Assembly (NCBI GenBank): GCA_029250885.1
Contig: JAQXEK010000068.1
Coordinates: 52,445-116,444 of the forward strand
DNA from: Planctomycetota bacterium
GTDB taxonomy: Bacteria > Planctomycetota > UBA1135 > GCA-002686595
DNA: 64,000 nt
Direction: 5' to 3'
The notes beneath the pieces are model-generated. The model worked only from the letters and a program-made list of their open reading frames with translations. It had not been told where the DNA came from and searched no databases. Positions 27,360 to 35,871 of the stretch are shown piece by piece (the first letter of the stretch is position 1; every line of letters begins with the position of its first letter). Position numbers and translations under genes: made by a program.

Positions 27360-29657
27360 ATGAAGATAGCCTGCATTGGTGGTGGTCCCGGAAGCCTGTA
27401 CTTCGGAATCTTGATGAAGAAGGCCTACCCAGAGGCTCAAATCACCGTCTATGACCGCGAAGTCAAGGGGCAGACCTTCGGCTGGGGCGTGGTGTTCTCG
27501 GACCAGACCATGGACGGCTTCGAGGCCGAGGACCCCGAGACCGTGGCCGCGATCAACGCCGCCTTCGCCTACTGGACGAAGATCGACACTTTTCTAGGCG
27601 GCTCGGCCGCCGAGGTCGGTGCCAAGGTTACCTCGACCGGACACGGCTTCTGCGGGATGTCGAGGATCAAGCTGCTGACTATTCTCGAGCAGCGGGCCGT
27701 GCAGCTCGGGGTTGTGGTCGAGCACGAATGCGAAATTACCGACCCCAAGCAGGTCGGCGACGTGGATCTAATCGTGGCCGGCGACGGCATCAACTCCATG
27801 GTCCGCACGAAGTTGACGGAGCACTTTAAGCCTAGCTTTGACTGGCGGCCTAATCACTTCTGCTGGCTTGGGACGACGCGACCCTTGGATGCCTTCACGT
27901 TTATTTTCAAAGAGAGCGAGCACGGGCTCTTCTGTGTGCACGCCTATCCTTATGAAGATGGGACCACGACCTGGATCGTGGAGTGCCAAGATGACGTCTT
28001 CGAGCGAGCGGGTTTTAAAGACATGTCCGAGGACGAGACCGTCGCTTACATGCAAGACCTCTTCGGGGTAGACCTAGAGCACGAGGGAACCCAGCACAAG
28101 GTGCTGGCGAACCGCAGCATTTGGCGCGCTTTCCCTGTCGTGAAGAACGAGAAATGGCACCACGAGAACATCGTGCTGATAGGCGATGCGGCCCACACTG
28201 CGCACTTCTCCATCGGGTCGGGCACGAAGCTGGCCATGGAAGATGCCTCGGCCCTCGTGACTGCATTTGTTGAGCACGGCAAGTCCATCGATGGCGCGGA
28301 TGTGCCCCAGATCTTGGCCGCATACCAAGGCAAGCGCGATGATATCGCCGGCCGCCTCCAGACCACGGCAGCCACAAGCTTGAAGTGGTTCGAGGTCATG
28401 GACAAGTACACGTCCCAGGACCCGTACACGTTTTCCTTCAACCTAATGACGCGCTCGAAGAGCATTACCTTTGACAACCTCGCTATGCGCGATCCGGCCC
28501 TTGTGGCCCGCGTGAGTGACGCATTCGCGAGATCAGTCGGAGCCACCCCCCTTGCCACGGGCCAGCTTCCCCCGCCGATCTTCACGCCGCTCTCCGTTGG
28601 TGACCTCAAGCTCTGGAACCGGATTGTCGTCTCGCCCATGTGCCAATACTCGGCCGAGCACGGCACGCCCGGTGCATGGCACCAGGCGCACTACGGGGCC
28701 CTGTCCATCGGAGGAGCGGGGCTCCTCATCTGTGAAGCCACGGCGATCTCCGCTGAGGGACGCATTACTCCTGGCTGCACTGGTATCTATACTGACGAGC
28801 ACACCGCCGCCTGGCGCGGCATCGTGGACTTCGCCCACGAGTACGGCTCTGGCGCCATCGGCCTGCAGTTGTGCCACGCGGGGCGCAAGGCCTCCTGTTC
28901 GACCCCGGCCGACGGCGACAGCCCCCTGGCCGGCAGCGACGCCTGGCAGACCATCGGCCCCTGCGCCACGCCCTTCGACCGAGCTGCCGACGGCGGCGTC
29001 GAGTGGCATGTCCCACGCGCTATGACCCGCGCCGACATGGACCGCGTCCGGGAAGACTTTGTCGCCGCCGCAATGCGGGCTGCGGACGCGGGCTTCGATC
29101 TGATCGAGTTGCATATGGCCCACGGCTACCTGCTGTCGACTTTCCTCTCGCCGGCATCGAACACACGGGACGATGAATACGGAGGCAGCCTGGAGAATCG
29201 CCTGCGTTTCCCCGTAGAGGTGCTGGCCGCCGTGCGCAAGGCCTGGGCGGGCCCGCTCTCTTGCCGCATCTCGGCGACGGACTGGATCGGCGATGATGGG
29301 ATGACCGGCGCAGACGCGGTCCAGGTCTCCCTAGCCCTGGAGGCCGCGGGCGCTGACTTGATCGACGTCTCCACCGGCGGCGTCGTTCCGCGGGCCCAGA
29401 TTCGCTTCGGCCGCATGTACCAGGCGCCATTTGCTGAGGCGATCAAGCAGGCCGTGGCCATCCCCGTCATGGCCGTGGGCGCGATTCAGAACACAGACCA
29501 AGCCAACACCCTGTTGGCCGCTGGCCGCGCGGACCTCTGTGCCATGGCGCGGCCGCACTTGGCTCGACCCAACCTGACCCTGGTCGCTGCAGCGGCCGCC
29601 GGCGTCGAACCTCCGCGCTTCCCAAGGCCTTACTTAGCGGCCAAGTCTCTCCTATAG
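27360..29657 (+). CDS. Fused aryl-CoA monooxygenase / old-yellow-enzyme reductase (anthraniloyl- or salicylyl-CoA type)
   Basis: 765 residues from the ATG at 27360; the 56 codons before it look non-coding. Residues 1 to about 385 are a class-A flavoprotein monooxygenase: IGGGPGSLYFGILMKKAYP, TFGWGVVFSDQTMDGFE, and LIGDAAHTAHFSIGSGTKLAMEDA. Residues from about 400 are an NADH:flavin oxidoreductase of the OYE family: FTPLSVGDLKLWNRIVVSPMCQYSAEHG (split here), QLCHAGRKA, HMAHGYLLSTFLSP, and CAMARPHLARPN. This exact order is that of 2-aminobenzoyl-CoA monooxygenase/reductase and salicylyl-CoA 5-hydroxylase fusions, which dearomatise aryl-CoA. No CoA ligase or ring-processing genes are adjacent, so the substrate here is open. 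Confidence 0.9.
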   Translation: MKIACIGGGPGSLYFGILMKKAYPEAQITVYDREVKGQTFGWGVVFSDQTMDGFEAEDPETVAAINAAFAYWTKIDTFLGGSAAEVGAKVTSTGHGFCGMSRIKLLTILEQRAVQLGVVVEHECEITDPKQVGDVDLIVAGDGINSMVRTKLTEHFKPSFDWRPNHFCWLGTTRPLDAFTFIFKESEHGLFCVHAYPYEDGTTTWIVECQDDVFERAGFKDMSEDETVAYMQDLFGVDLEHEGTQHKVLANRSIWRAFPVVKNEKWHHENIVLIGDAAHTAHFSIGSGTKLAMEDASALVTAFVEHGKSIDGADVPQILAAYQGKRDDIAGRLQTTAATSLKWFEVMDKYTSQDPYTFSFNLMTRSKSITFDNLAMRDPALVARVSDAFARSVGATPLATGQLPPPIFTPLSVGDLKLWNRIVVSPMCQYSAEHGTPGAWHQAHYGALSIGGAGLLICEATAISAEGRITPGCTGIYTDEHTAAWRGIVDFAHEYGSGAIGLQLCHAGRKASCSTPADGDSPLAGSDAWQTIGPCATPFDRAADGGVEWHVPRAMTRADMDRVREDFVAAAMRAADAGFDLIELHMAHGYLLSTFLSPASNTRDDEYGGSLENRLRFPVEVLAAVRKAWAGPLSCRISATDWIGDDGMTGADAVQVSLALEAAGADLIDVSTGGVVPRAQIRFGRMYQAPFAEAIKQAVAIPVMAVGAIQNTDQANTLLAAGRADLCAMARPHLARPNLTLVAAAAAGVEPPRFPRPYLAAKSLL

Positions 29658-29808
29658 CCTACTTGGCCGTCTGCCCAAGGCCCCATGAAGCACGCCTGTG
29701 GGCTCTTCTGGGGCCTTCCCCGTATCTTTGGGGAAGTCCCCCCGCGCTGGGGCGTCGAAGATCGGCATACTGCGCGCACACCTTGGCAGCTATCCAACTT
29801 CAGAGTTC

Positions 29809-31851
29809 ATGAGTCTTAAGCGACGAATCCTTCGCCTCCTCGGGATGGCGTTCATCATCCTGGCCTTTGCGGGCTACTTCGCCTTCTCGACGTTCTTCTT
29901 TTCGCCCCTTGAGGACGACTACGAGTTCAGTCTGGCGACCTTGGTCCCCCGGGACGTAGACTTCTTCCTGTCGAAGTCGGACCTTGCCGATGACTTCGAC
30001 GAGTTTCCGGTGCTTGCCGCCGCCGCTACCCTCGAGAAGACCCGCGCCGGTCGTGCCTTCTTCGAGTCCCCGATGTGGGGGCAGTTCCGTGCGGACTACG
30101 ACATCGAGGGCCAGATCGTCAAGCTAGAAGAGGCCCTGAACGAGGCCCCTGTGTCCGTGGAGCCCCTTGAGATCTTCGGTGGCCAGAACGTGGTCATCGC
30201 AGGCTACTTCCGGGGCAGCGATGTGTACCAGGCCGATATGGTCGCCTTGGGCCGGACTAACTGGATGGGCAAGATGGGCCAAAGCGTGCTCTCCTACCCG
30301 GGCCTGATTGGCCTAGAGGACCAGGGCTTTTCGGTCGAGGACGCCAACGGAGTCGTGAGCATCTCCGGCGGCACCCTGTCCCGCCCTCTACACGTGGGGC
30401 GTATCCTCGACGTGCTTGTGGTCGGGACGTCCCAGGAGCTGGTGCTGGGTGCCCAGGCCCTGGACCAGAACAAGGGTCAGGACTCCTTCGGTCAGAGCTC
30501 GCGCTATGCCGACTACATCTTGAACCAGCCGAACCGCGAGCCCCAGGACATCGAGATCTTTGTGGACCACGATGCGGTGATTAAGAACAGCGTCATCTTG
30601 GGTGGCGAGCAGTGGACCGGGGCGATCCCGGAGGTGGACTCCGAGAGCTTCACGTCAGCGTTCTTGGGCCACCTAGGACAGGCATCCCTCGTCAAGGAGC
30701 TCGAGGGCGTGATCGGATTCTCGGGTGGTTTGGCCGTGGACATCCACGCGGATCTCTCCTCCGAGAAGCTCAACAGTCTCCAGAAGCGCTTCTACCGCCA
30801 GAATGGTTTCAACCGCGGCGTCATCGACTCGGTCGCTAGGATGACGCCCGAGCGCGCTGGCCTGCTGGCTTACATGCAAGCGGACGTGGCAGACATCCTG
30901 CGCATGGTGCTTGACTCCACAGAACCCGCCCTCCAAGCCAACTTTCACGACATCGCCCGGTCGGTCTGGGCGTATCAAGATGGAACTGCCCTGTTCGACG
31001 ATCTCGACGCAGGCCTCAAGAACCGCTTGGCTTTGGTCGTCTGCGAGAACAACTACCCTCCTGAGTTGGACAAGAACGGCGTAGACGTGGGCCCGCCCCA
31101 CGACAACACGCCGACGGTCGCCTGGGCCGTGATCGGTTGGGTGAAAGACGAGAGCGTGCTCGTGGACTTCCATGAGAAGATCGTGAACAACCAAGGGCGC
31201 TTCCTAATTCAGGGCCGCGAGAGCGGGGACCCCGGCGTCTTCACCAAGGACAGCGACGGTGGCCTCGTCATCTTTGAGTACTGGTCCCAGTTCGTTCCAG
31301 GAACGGGCCACATGGCCGCGCTTATCAGTGACGACGTATTTATTATCGGAAACCACACTTCCATCGTGCAGGACATCCTGCTGACCAAGTTCTCCAACCC
31401 GTCCTACCCGAAGCTCTCAAATGTAGCGAAGTTCACCTCCCTGGTCGGACTCGGACTTAACAACGCCAGCGCCTTTGCTTATATGGATCCCCAGCAGCTA
31501 GGCTCGGGCATGCGAGCCATGGCGTACGACGCCGCAAGCAACGCGGTGGACATCCCCTGGAATCTCGAGCGCCCGCGCATCCAGAACCTCGTGTTGAAAA
31601 ACGAGTTCGGCGGTAAGCGCGAAGAAAACCTTAATCCCCAGGAGCGGGGGAGCTACGAGAGGCTACTTCAGAACGCCTTGGATGATTTTGAGGCGGCCTT
31701 CTTGAGCGAGCATATTGGGCAGCTGAATGATGGGTTCGGTCGAGTCATCACCTATTTAGAAGCGATGAGCGCGGGCTTGCTCGAGCTCTCTCTGGACCCG
31801 AAGCGAATCGACCTCTCGCTGCGCACGATCTTGCCGATGACGCCAGAGTAG
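29809..31851 (+). CDS. Large membrane-anchored protein of unknown function
   Basis: 680 residues from the ATG at 29809. This start gives an immediate signal-anchor (basic SLKRRILRLLG, then MAFIILAFAGYFAFSTFFF). The remainder is a large extracytoplasmic region with alternating acidic and hydrophobic stretches, repeated segments beginning with predicted strands such as LVPRDVDFFLSKSDL, and an acidic-basic C-terminus. It resembles DUF3352-type lipid-exposed proteins only in a general way, and I do not assign a family. It is followed by a 3' hairpin and the antisense tRNA-Leu. Confidence 0.8.
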   Translation: MSLKRRILRLLGMAFIILAFAGYFAFSTFFFSPLEDDYEFSLATLVPRDVDFFLSKSDLADDFDEFPVLAAAATLEKTRAGRAFFESPMWGQFRADYDIEGQIVKLEEALNEAPVSVEPLEIFGGQNVVIAGYFRGSDVYQADMVALGRTNWMGKMGQSVLSYPGLIGLEDQGFSVEDANGVVSISGGTLSRPLHVGRILDVLVVGTSQELVLGAQALDQNKGQDSFGQSSRYADYILNQPNREPQDIEIFVDHDAVIKNSVILGGEQWTGAIPEVDSESFTSAFLGHLGQASLVKELEGVIGFSGGLAVDIHADLSSEKLNSLQKRFYRQNGFNRGVIDSVARMTPERAGLLAYMQADVADILRMVLDSTEPALQANFHDIARSVWAYQDGTALFDDLDAGLKNRLALVVCENNYPPELDKNGVDVGPPHDNTPTVAWAVIGWVKDESVLVDFHEKIVNNQGRFLIQGRESGDPGVFTKDSDGGLVIFEYWSQFVPGTGHMAALISDDVFIIGNHTSIVQDILLTKFSNPSYPKLSNVAKFTSLVGLGLNNASAFAYMDPQQLGSGMRAMAYDAASNAVDIPWNLERPRIQNLVLKNEFGGKREENLNPQERGSYERLLQNALDDFEAAFLSEHIGQLNDGFGRVITYLEAMSAGLLELSLDPKRIDLSLRTILPMTPE

Positions 31852-31929
31852 GGATTCGGTGGGCGCAGGTTGGGACGTGCTGGATGCCTCTGGAGGGTCG
31901 CAGCGACCCCTGAAACACAGAGTTAAAGG

Positions 31930-31984
31930 AAGGCGACCCTAAGCCTTCCGTTCCCGATGGGAGAGTTGGACTTAGGGTCGCCTT
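31930..31984 (-). terminator. Perfect 14-bp hairpin after tRNA-Leu
   Basis: Arms AAGGCGACCCTAAG (31930-31943) and CTTAGGGTCGCCTT (31971-31984) are perfect complements with a 27-base loop. On the minus strand it begins 6 bases after the tRNA CCA and is followed by CCTTTAAC, so it probably ends or protects the tRNA transcript. It could equally end the plus-strand gene that stops at 31851. The U-tract is weak. Confidence 0.6.
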
Positions 31985-31990
31985 GAAAGA

Positions 31991-32077
31991 TGGTGCCCGG
32001 AACTGGAGTCGAACCAGCACAGGGTTGCCCCCACAAGATCCTTAGTCTTGCGCGTCTACCAATTTCGCCACCCGGGC
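31991..32077 (-). tRNA. tRNA-Leu (anticodon AAG)
   Basis: 87 nt including an encoded CCA. The acceptor stem GCCCGGG pairs with TCCGGGC (one G-T), discriminator A. The D arm GCG...CGC contains GGTAGA. The anticodon stem CAAGA/TCTTG encloses the loop CTAAGGA, so positions 34-36 read AAG. A long class-II variable arm follows, then the T arm with GGTTCGACTCC. All features fit tRNA-Leu. Bacteria usually carry GAG for the CUU/CUC box; an A34 would normally be converted to inosine. Confidence 0.93.
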
Positions 32078-32200
32078 ACACTTTGTTCGGTTGACCTCGA
32101 TAGAGGGCCGGGAGTTTAGCAAAGGATTGGGGGGGTGCAAGGGGTAGGGGCGGACTTTTGGAGGGGGAAACGGGGGGAGGGGCTTGCGGAACTAGAGGGG

Positions 32201-32246
32201 GTTGAGGAGAGTAGGGACCCGATTCCCTGTCCTCCCTACCTTCAAC
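32201..32246 (+). promoter_or_regulatory. Leader hairpin with alternative pairings before phosphofructokinase
   Basis: GTTGA...GTAGGGA (32201-32217) can pair with TCCCTAC...TCAAC (32233-32246). The inner AGGGA can instead pair with TCCCT at 32223-32227, so two stems exclude each other. The structure ends 19 bases before the ATG at 32266, which has no Shine-Dalgarno. It may be a 5'-UTR control element or just transcript end structure. Confidence 0.35.
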
Positions 32247-32265
32247 CGATACTCCCCCCTCGAAC

Positions 32266-33462
32266 ATGTCTTCTCTGAAAGGAAACGTCCTGATTGGCCA
32301 GTCTGGTGGCCCCACCTGTGTCATCAACCAGAGCCTGGTTGGAATTATTGAGACGGCCGTTGGTGCCGATGCCGTGGATCGCGTGTTGGGGGCTCGACAC
32401 GGGATCGCGGGGATCCTAGCCGAGGACTTTATTGATGTGGGCAAGGAGTCCCAAGCGACCCTAGAGGCCGTGGCCGTGACGCCCTGTGCGGCCCTCCGCT
32501 CGGTGCGCAAGAAGCCAACCCGGGAAGAGTGCGAAAAGGCCCTTGATGTCTTTCAGAAGCACAATATCCGCTACTTCTTCTACATCGGCGGCAACGACAC
32601 AGCCGAGACTGCGCACATCCTTAACGAGGTGGCTGTGGAGAAGAGCTACGAGGTACGCCTCTTTCACGTGCCCAAGACCATCGACAACGACCTTCTCGTG
32701 ACGGACCACTGTCCGGGCTTTGGCTCGGCGGCCAAGTTTGTGGCATCCGCGTTTATGGGCGACAACCAGGACAACCGTAGCCTACCTGGAATCAAGATCG
32801 ACGTGGTGATGGGCCGGCATGCGGGTTGGTTGACGGCCGCGAGCCTGCTCGCGCGACAGAACGCCGACGATGGCCCGCACCTGATCTACCTGCCCGAGGT
32901 TGACTTCTCGGTCGAGAGCTTCCTTGCCGATGTTGACCGTATGTACACCAAGCATGGGCGCTGCCTAATTGCTGTGTCCGAAGGCATCCACGGCCCGGGC
33001 GGCGAGCCGATTATCAACACCGGCGAGGTCGACAGCCACGGCAACGTGCAGCTCTCCGGTTCGGGTGCCCTGGGCGACTTTCTCTCCGCAAAGGTGAAAG
33101 ATGGGCTGGGCAAGGGACTGCGCGTTCGCGCCGACACCTTTGGCTACCTCCAGCGCTCCTTCGCCGGCTTCCACAGCGAGGTCGATGCCGTTGAGGCACG
33201 CGAGTGCGGTCGAACGGCCATGCGCGCGGCCTTGGCCGGTGATCGTCCACACGGGTCGGTCTTCATGGAGCGTGCTTCTGGCGCGGACTACCACATTGAC
33301 TACAAGCTGACAGAGTTGCGCAACGTGGCTAAGGAGACGCGGGATATGGAAGCTTCCTTCCTTAAGGGGACGAACGATGTGGATTCGAGCTTCCTCGATT
33401 ATGTTCGCCCTTTAGTTGGCGAGATCTTTGTTCCGGCTCGATTGTCTGACTTTCCTCTCTAA
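32266..33462 (+). CDS. 6-phosphofructokinase, probably pyrophosphate-dependent
   Basis: 398 residues. N-terminal GQSGGPTCVINQSLVG is the phosphate-binding motif of PFK. FYIGGNDTAETAH places Asp where ATP enzymes have Gly (GGDGT). It is followed by VPKTIDNDL with a Lys, the pairing that marks PPi-dependent enzymes. The fructose-6-phosphate and catalytic segments KIDVVMGRHAGWLTAASLLAR and ISE-like VSEGIHGPGG are present. So a reversible PPi-linked glycolytic enzyme is likely; an ATP enzyme cannot be excluded without alignment. The gene has no visible Shine-Dalgarno. Confidence 0.9.
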   Translation: MSSLKGNVLIGQSGGPTCVINQSLVGIIETAVGADAVDRVLGARHGIAGILAEDFIDVGKESQATLEAVAVTPCAALRSVRKKPTREECEKALDVFQKHNIRYFFYIGGNDTAETAHILNEVAVEKSYEVRLFHVPKTIDNDLLVTDHCPGFGSAAKFVASAFMGDNQDNRSLPGIKIDVVMGRHAGWLTAASLLARQNADDGPHLIYLPEVDFSVESFLADVDRMYTKHGRCLIAVSEGIHGPGGEPIINTGEVDSHGNVQLSGSGALGDFLSAKVKDGLGKGLRVRADTFGYLQRSFAGFHSEVDAVEARECGRTAMRAALAGDRPHGSVFMERASGADYHIDYKLTELRNVAKETRDMEASFLKGTNDVDSSFLDYVRPLVGEIFVPARLSDFPL

Positions 33463-33470
33463 GTGGGGGG

Positions 33471-34022
33471 GGCGCTGCGCTGGGCTCTCTTTGCGCTGCG
33501 CTTGGCTTTGTCGTATTGCTTGGCTTGGTTGGGGCGCTTCGCGCGATGGGGGAGGTTGGGCGTCTGGCGTCTCGATCAGCAGTAGGATTCAGGAACCCGG
33601 ACGGCCTGAGGCAACAGGGATAAATTGAGCGTCAAGGGGGCCGTCCCTAAGGGATTCCTCCACCCTGCTGCTGACCGAGACGCCTTCTGGGGCCCTAACG
33701 ATTCTGAGAGTGGGACAGGAGAATTGGGTGGCCATTTGAGTCGGCGATAAGCGATTGGGAGATGGGGGCGGTCTGCCAGAGAAGTTGTATGTGGCACCGT
33801 GTCGAGGCGAACTTGCCGCAATGTGCAGACAACCAACAGCTGCCCTGCAGTTCCCTGGGATCTGGCCCTTCGGTTTGAGGCTTCGCCTTTTCTCTGCAAC
33901 GTCAGATGGCTTCGTTGTCCCACTCCCCCAGACGTTGCGATCCTCCCAACACGTCCCCCCCCTGGCGCTCCGCAGCGCCCAACTCAGCCAAGCGCAGCGC
34001 AAAAACAGTCCAGCGCAGCGCC
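33471..34022. repeat. 552-bp non-coding element with 37-bp terminal inverted repeats
   Basis: Left end 33471-33507 and right end 33986-34022 are inverted copies, 34 of 37 bases identical, each containing two GCGCTGCGCT-like words. Inside there is no convincing gene, but there is a long hairpin at 33566-33684. No target-site duplication is obvious and no transposase is encoded. It fills most of the gap between phosphofructokinase and the DUF885 gene. A MITE-like or REP-like mobile remnant is the simplest reading. Confidence 0.55.
33566..33684. other. Long imperfect hairpin, candidate structured RNA
   Basis: GGCGTCTCGATCAGCAG (33566 on) pairs with CTGCTGACCGAGACGCC (ending 33684). Further in, GGATTC/GGAATCC-like bases and GGACGGCC (33599-33606) pair with GGCCGTCC (33639-33646). 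The terminal loop is 32 bases. Both strands would fold. It is inside the inverted-repeat-bounded element. Confidence 0.5.
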
Positions 34023-34053
34023 AAAAAACCTCCACCCACCCCAGAATAGCACC

Positions 34054-35865
34054 ATGCAAACACCCTCACTGCGCCTCTCCATCCCACGCCACTCTGCGGC
34101 TGCCGCATGCCTCTTCTTGACCAGCTCGATAGCCTGCGCGGGTGTTTCGACAAGCCTCGAAGATTCCCCAGTCCTTTCGACTTCGGATGTGCAGGCGGAG
34201 GCCCTTGGCCAAGCATCCCTACCCGAGCTGTGCTCACAGTATTCGGCGGACCGGGGATCCCTGGGCAGGCTGCTTAGCTTCCCCTTCTCGGCCAAGCGCA
34301 ATGCTCGGATGCAGCGGCTAGGGGAAGAGTGGCTCGTGCGGTTGGACGCGGTGGCTTTTGAGCAACTGACCCGGTCGGAGCAGGTGGACTGGATCCTGTT
34401 GCGGGGTGAGGTGGCCCATGACCTTGCGGCCCTCGGGGATCGCGTTCTCCGCGAGGCTGAGGTCGCCCACTTGGTTCCCTTTGCGGATTCTCTAGTCGCG
34501 CTCCTTGAGGGGCGCGCCGAGCGGCATCTACCGGACCCGAAGACGGTGGCCGATGTGTTGGCCGGTGCGAGCGAGTCGATCGAAAAGTTCCGGGAGGCAT
34601 GGAATGGCGAGCAGGCCGATGATCAGGCCGAAGGGGCGGTGACTCCGTCGGCTGCGCGTAGGTGTGCGAGCTCTGTGTCTCGCCTGCGCCGGGACCTGGC
34701 GTCTTGGTACAAGTTCAGTGCGGAGTACGATCCGCTGTTTACCTGGTGGGTCAAGGCTCCCTGGTCAGATTTGGAGACTGACTTAAAGGACTTCGAGAAG
34801 TTCCTCGAGCAGAAAGTGGGAGGTATCGACACTAGCGACGAGAGCCTCTTGCTTGGGGACCCAATCGGTAACGACGCCCTTATCAACGAGCTGGCCTACG
34901 AGCGCATTGCCTACTCACCCGCCGAGCTGATTGCCTTGGCCGAGAAGGAGTTCGCTTGGTGCGATGACCGCAGGCGCGAAGCAGCCGGTGCGATGGGGAT
35001 GGGGGACGACTGGCGCGCAGCCCAAGAGCTTGTTCGCAGCAAACACGTGGCCCCCGGCCAGCAGCCCGCCCTGATCCGGGAGCTCTCAGACGAGATCGTG
35101 ACCTTCCTCACCGAGCGCAACCTACTCGAGATTCCATTGCTTGCGGACGAGAGCTGGCGCATGGGCATGATGTCTCCGGCGCGCCAGAAGTTCACGCCCT
35201 ACTTCACCGGTGGCGAGGTGATCTCGATCGCCTATCCCACCGGAGACATGGACCACGATGCGAAGGCGCAATCCATGCGCGGAAACAACCGCCACTTCAG
35301 CCGGGCGACCGTGCACCACGAGCTTATCCCAGGTCACCACCTCCAGGGGTTCATGGCGAGTCGCTGGGCCAATCATCGCAGCATGTTCCGGACACCGTTC
35401 CTTGTGGAGGGCTGGGCCTTGTACTGGGAGTTGCACCTATGGGACCTAGGCTTTCCTGAATCGCCTGAGGACGAGCTCGGCATGCTCTTTTGGCGCGCTC
35501 ATCGCTCGGCACGCATCATCTTCTCCCTAAACTTTCACCTGGGTAACTGGAGTGCGGAAGAGTGCGTCGACTTCTTGGTCGAGCGTGTCGGCCACGATCG
35601 CAACAACGCCGAAGCCGAGGTGCGCCGCTCGATCCAAGGGGGCTACGGCCCCTTGTACCAGGCCGCATACATGGTGGGCGGGATGCAGCTGTATGCACTC
35701 CACGAGGAGCTTGTTGAGGAGGGGGCTTGGACCGAACCGGACTTCAACGAGGCCGTCTTACGCCAGAACTCGATCGCACCCGATCTGATCCGGGCCTACC
35801 TGCGCGGCGACAAGTTGACCCGGGACCAGCCGGTCGACTGGCACTTCCAAGGCGTTGCCAAATAA
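34054..35865 (+). CDS. DUF885-family peptidase-like protein, exported
   Basis: 603 residues from the ATG at 34054, where a signal-like stretch begins (LRLSIPRHSAAAACLFLTSSIAC), possibly lipidated at the Cys. The DUF885 metal-site motif HHELIPGHHLQ gives H422, E423 and H428. LVEGWALYWELHLWDLG and the C-terminal YMVGGMQLYALHEEL are also typical of the family. Members are predicted zinc peptidases whose substrates are mostly unknown. The region just before the ATG is repeat sequence without a Shine-Dalgarno. It is convergent with the methyltransferase, with 6 bases between stops. Confidence 0.85.
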   Translation: MQTPSLRLSIPRHSAAAACLFLTSSIACAGVSTSLEDSPVLSTSDVQAEALGQASLPELCSQYSADRGSLGRLLSFPFSAKRNARMQRLGEEWLVRLDAVAFEQLTRSEQVDWILLRGEVAHDLAALGDRVLREAEVAHLVPFADSLVALLEGRAERHLPDPKTVADVLAGASESIEKFREAWNGEQADDQAEGAVTPSAARRCASSVSRLRRDLASWYKFSAEYDPLFTWWVKAPWSDLETDLKDFEKFLEQKVGGIDTSDESLLLGDPIGNDALINELAYERIAYSPAELIALAEKEFAWCDDRRREAAGAMGMGDDWRAAQELVRSKHVAPGQQPALIRELSDEIVTFLTERNLLEIPLLADESWRMGMMSPARQKFTPYFTGGEVISIAYPTGDMDHDAKAQSMRGNNRHFSRATVHHELIPGHHLQGFMASRWANHRSMFRTPFLVEGWALYWELHLWDLGFPESPEDELGMLFWRAHRSARIIFSLNFHLGNWSAEECVDFLVERVGHDRNNAEAEVRRSIQGGYGPLYQAAYMVGGMQLYALHEELVEEGAWTEPDFNEAVLRQNSIAPDLIRAYLRGDKLTRDQPVDWHFQGVAK

Positions 35866-35871
35866 GAAGGT

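Noticed and set aside
30000..31851. Possible internal repeats in the 680-residue unknown protein
   Set aside because: Segments look alike only in composition; no aligned repeat could be traced by eye.
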